In this document: positions 62,930 through 64,000 of the stretch, in pieces
Position numbering within the stretch: the stretch's first letter is position 1
Layout of the letters: every line of letters starts with the position of its first letter
Assembly: GCF_016906535.1 (NCBI RefSeq)
Contig: NC_057385.1
Coordinates: 3,348,001 to 3,412,000 of the forward strand
Direction: 5' to 3'
Source: Rhizoctonia solani
Taxonomy: Eukaryota > Basidiomycota > Agaricomycetes > Cantharellales > Ceratobasidiaceae
Length of the DNA stretch: 64,000 nt
The notes under the pieces: generated by a model
The model's input: the letters and a program-made list of their open reading frames with translations, nothing else
The model's database searches: none
Told to the model about the DNA's origin: nothing
Made by a program: the position numbers and the translations under genes

Positions 62930-63005
62930 ACGGGTTCGTCTTTGTTTTTCCCGTTTTGTTTTGTTCTTTCTGTTTTTTCTTGTCTTGTCTTGTTTTGTTT
63001 TTCTT
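62930..63005 (+). repeat. T-rich simple tract
   Basis: About 75 bases of TTTTG, TTTTC and TCTTG units (for example TTGTCTTGTCTTGTTTTG). Low-complexity, in the centre-right of the mobile element. Confidence 0.7.
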
Positions 63006-63176
63006 ATTTTCTTGCGCAACTCGACCGAATACCCCTGTTAAACCGGATAGAAATCGAATACTTTAAGTGTAAATAAATGCAGTAAATAAAGCAATAATAA
63101 GCTCAATAGAGCGAACTTGAACAAGCTAAGATGAGAATGAAGAAAACCCGTAGATCATCCCGACGGTATAAGTTCT

Positions 63177-63577
63177 AACTTGGTCTTGGGCCGGCACAGC
63201 GAGAGAGGGGGCACAGCACGATAAGTAAGACAAACGACTGGGACCGGCGGATGAGGAGGAGTGGGTGTCGGAGAGGCGGAACACCGAAGCAGGGTGCCAC
63301 CGGGGCCGCGCCACCGAATGAGCTGGGTGGGCGGCCAAACCGGGTCGAATGGGAGAATAAGGTGCGGGTGGGATGGACTCACAGAAAAAGGGGAGGAAAC
63401 GAGTGACTGATGCTGCGGATGACGGCGAGCTTGTAGGATGTGGTATGAATGGAAAGGAACAAAAAGGCGCAAGCTCCGAACTATGGTGTTACACCGGGTA
63501 GCGCCGATCTAAATCCCCGGCCTGGGCGGCCCAGTATAAGTTTTGCGGCCTCCGGCCTCCGGCACAAAACCCCACTT
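63177..63577 (+). repeat. right arm, dispersed repeat copy 3 (diverged)
   Basis: Shares landmarks with the other two copies: AACTTGGTCTTGGGCCGGC, GCCACCGGGGCCGCGCCACC, GCTGGGTGGGCGGCCAAACC and GGCCCAGTATAAGTTTTGCG. The part between is rearranged or diverged. Older than the other two. Confidence 0.7.
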
Positions 63578-64000
63578 CCTTTATACTGAGCACAAGAGGA
63601 GGTACCTCCAAGAAGTAAAGTCCTCGGGGCATATGTGGGAATGTGAGAGAGTAAAATACGGAAAATTCAGAAGACGCAAAAATATTCCAATTTCAATACG
63701 TGTGAGGCATTGTGCCGCGTGGCCGCAGGTATGGCGCGACTATGCGACATGTTCAACATCTCATCGATAGGGTTCCCTTCTCAGCCACTGCACTCCTATG
63801 TACTGTTGTAAGGCACCGCCCACTCGACCTTGGATTTCTGCTAGCCTCTCGACTCCCAGACCACCCGATGCCGCGAAGTTGCGGCGCCGAATGGCCCACC
63901 CTTCTTATCTAGAGCCAAAAGGTGATCTCTATCGATGAGTCTAACAACTATCCAAGCTCTGAAGACTAAGGAGAGTTTTTATGCTCTTATGGGGCCAATA
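63578..64000. other. right edge of window, no gene recognised
   Basis: Two overlapping frames of 66-75 codons (63543-63912) start inside the repeat and show nothing recognisable. A gene cut by the window edge cannot be excluded. Confidence 0.35.

Larger units (their letters stand above)
61702..63577. mobile_element. non-autonomous element with long terminal inverted repeats
   Basis: Two related sequences in opposite orientation bound 1.9 kb. The left arm, 61702-62135, starts AAGTGGAGTTTTGCG. The right arm, 63177-63577, is diverged and ends CACAAAACCCCACTT. Read inward, both ends are AAGTGGxGTTTTG followed by GGCCTCC-rich hairpin sequence. CCTT flanks both sides, perhaps a 4-base target-site duplication. 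The inside has no reading frame with transposase features. It holds two 19-base near-palindromes and a T-rich tract. A solo arm close to the left arm lies at 40101-40520. I read it as a transposase-less, MITE-like DNA element. An accidental inverted pair of solo repeats is the alternative. Confidence 0.6.

Noticed and set aside
61702..63577. Helitron
   Set aside because: There is a terminal hairpin, but the end is not CTRR and both ends form inverted repeats, which Helitrons lack.
1..64000. CRISPR arrays, operons, riboswitches, ribosomal RNA
   Set aside because: None seen; gene structure is eukaryotic with spliceosomal introns.

Overview
The window looks like nuclear DNA of a basidiomycete fungus, most likely an Agaricomycete close to Rhizoctonia/Ceratobasidium. 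Genes are densely split by introns of about 50-60 bases with GT..AG borders. The conserved genes (ATG9, class V myosin, COG4, VPS2, CTF18, TAP42, UPF1) are fungal orthologues. Three gene families around them are of a kind typical of Agaricomycetes: short secreted tyrosinases, ArAE/FUSC-type membrane proteins, and an unnamed family called family X here. The genus is an inference from gene style; I could not run a search.

Layout. 0.3-2.3 kb: decayed tyrosinase copy. 3.9-4.8 kb: Ser/Pro-rich protein of unknown function (minus strand). 7.1-10.6 kb: ArAE-like membrane protein A (minus). 12.0-12.6 kb: family X copy 1 (minus). 13.1-16.1 kb: ATG9 (minus), divergent from the class V myosin at 16.7-22.3 kb. 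22.6-30.8 kb: ArAE-like copies B and C in tandem, C clearly broken. 31.5-33.5 kb: tyrosinase 2. 33.8-35.8 kb: family X copies 2 (intact) and 3 (broken). 36.3-37.6 kb: fungal protein kinase (minus). 38.1-39.3 kb: unknown gene, possibly broken. 40.1-40.5 kb: dispersed repeat. 42.1-44.0 kb: tyrosinase 3. 44.7-47.6 kb: COG4. 47.7-48.2 kb: family X relic. 49.5-50.5 kb: VPS2. 51.2-54.5 kb: CTF18. 54.7-55.5 kb: an APC15-like protein. 55.7-57.1 kb: TAP42, divergent from UPF1 at 57.2-60.9 kb. 61.7-63.6 kb: a mobile element with long terminal inverted repeats but no transposase.

The window has two parts. Core cellular genes (autophagy, actin transport, Golgi tethering, ESCRT-III, clamp loading, TOR/PP2A signalling, mRNA decay) are complete and tightly packed, mainly at 13-22 kb and 44.7-61 kb. 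Between and beside them lie three duplicated accessory families whose copies range from intact to ruined, a birth-and-death pattern. Indels also occur in the essential myosin gene (two that cancel), so some breaks may be assembly errors.

The best candidate for something undescribed is family X: a short N-terminal cysteine cluster, a sequence resembling a SUMO-interacting motif, an acidic Ser/Asp linker and a conserved C-terminal domain, present at four places in 36 kb. Other points of interest are a GC-AG intron in UPF1, conserved 6-base microexons in the tyrosinases, the long-TIR element with 19-base near-palindromes inside, a 26-base perfect palindrome, and heptapeptide repeats in the APC15-like protein.
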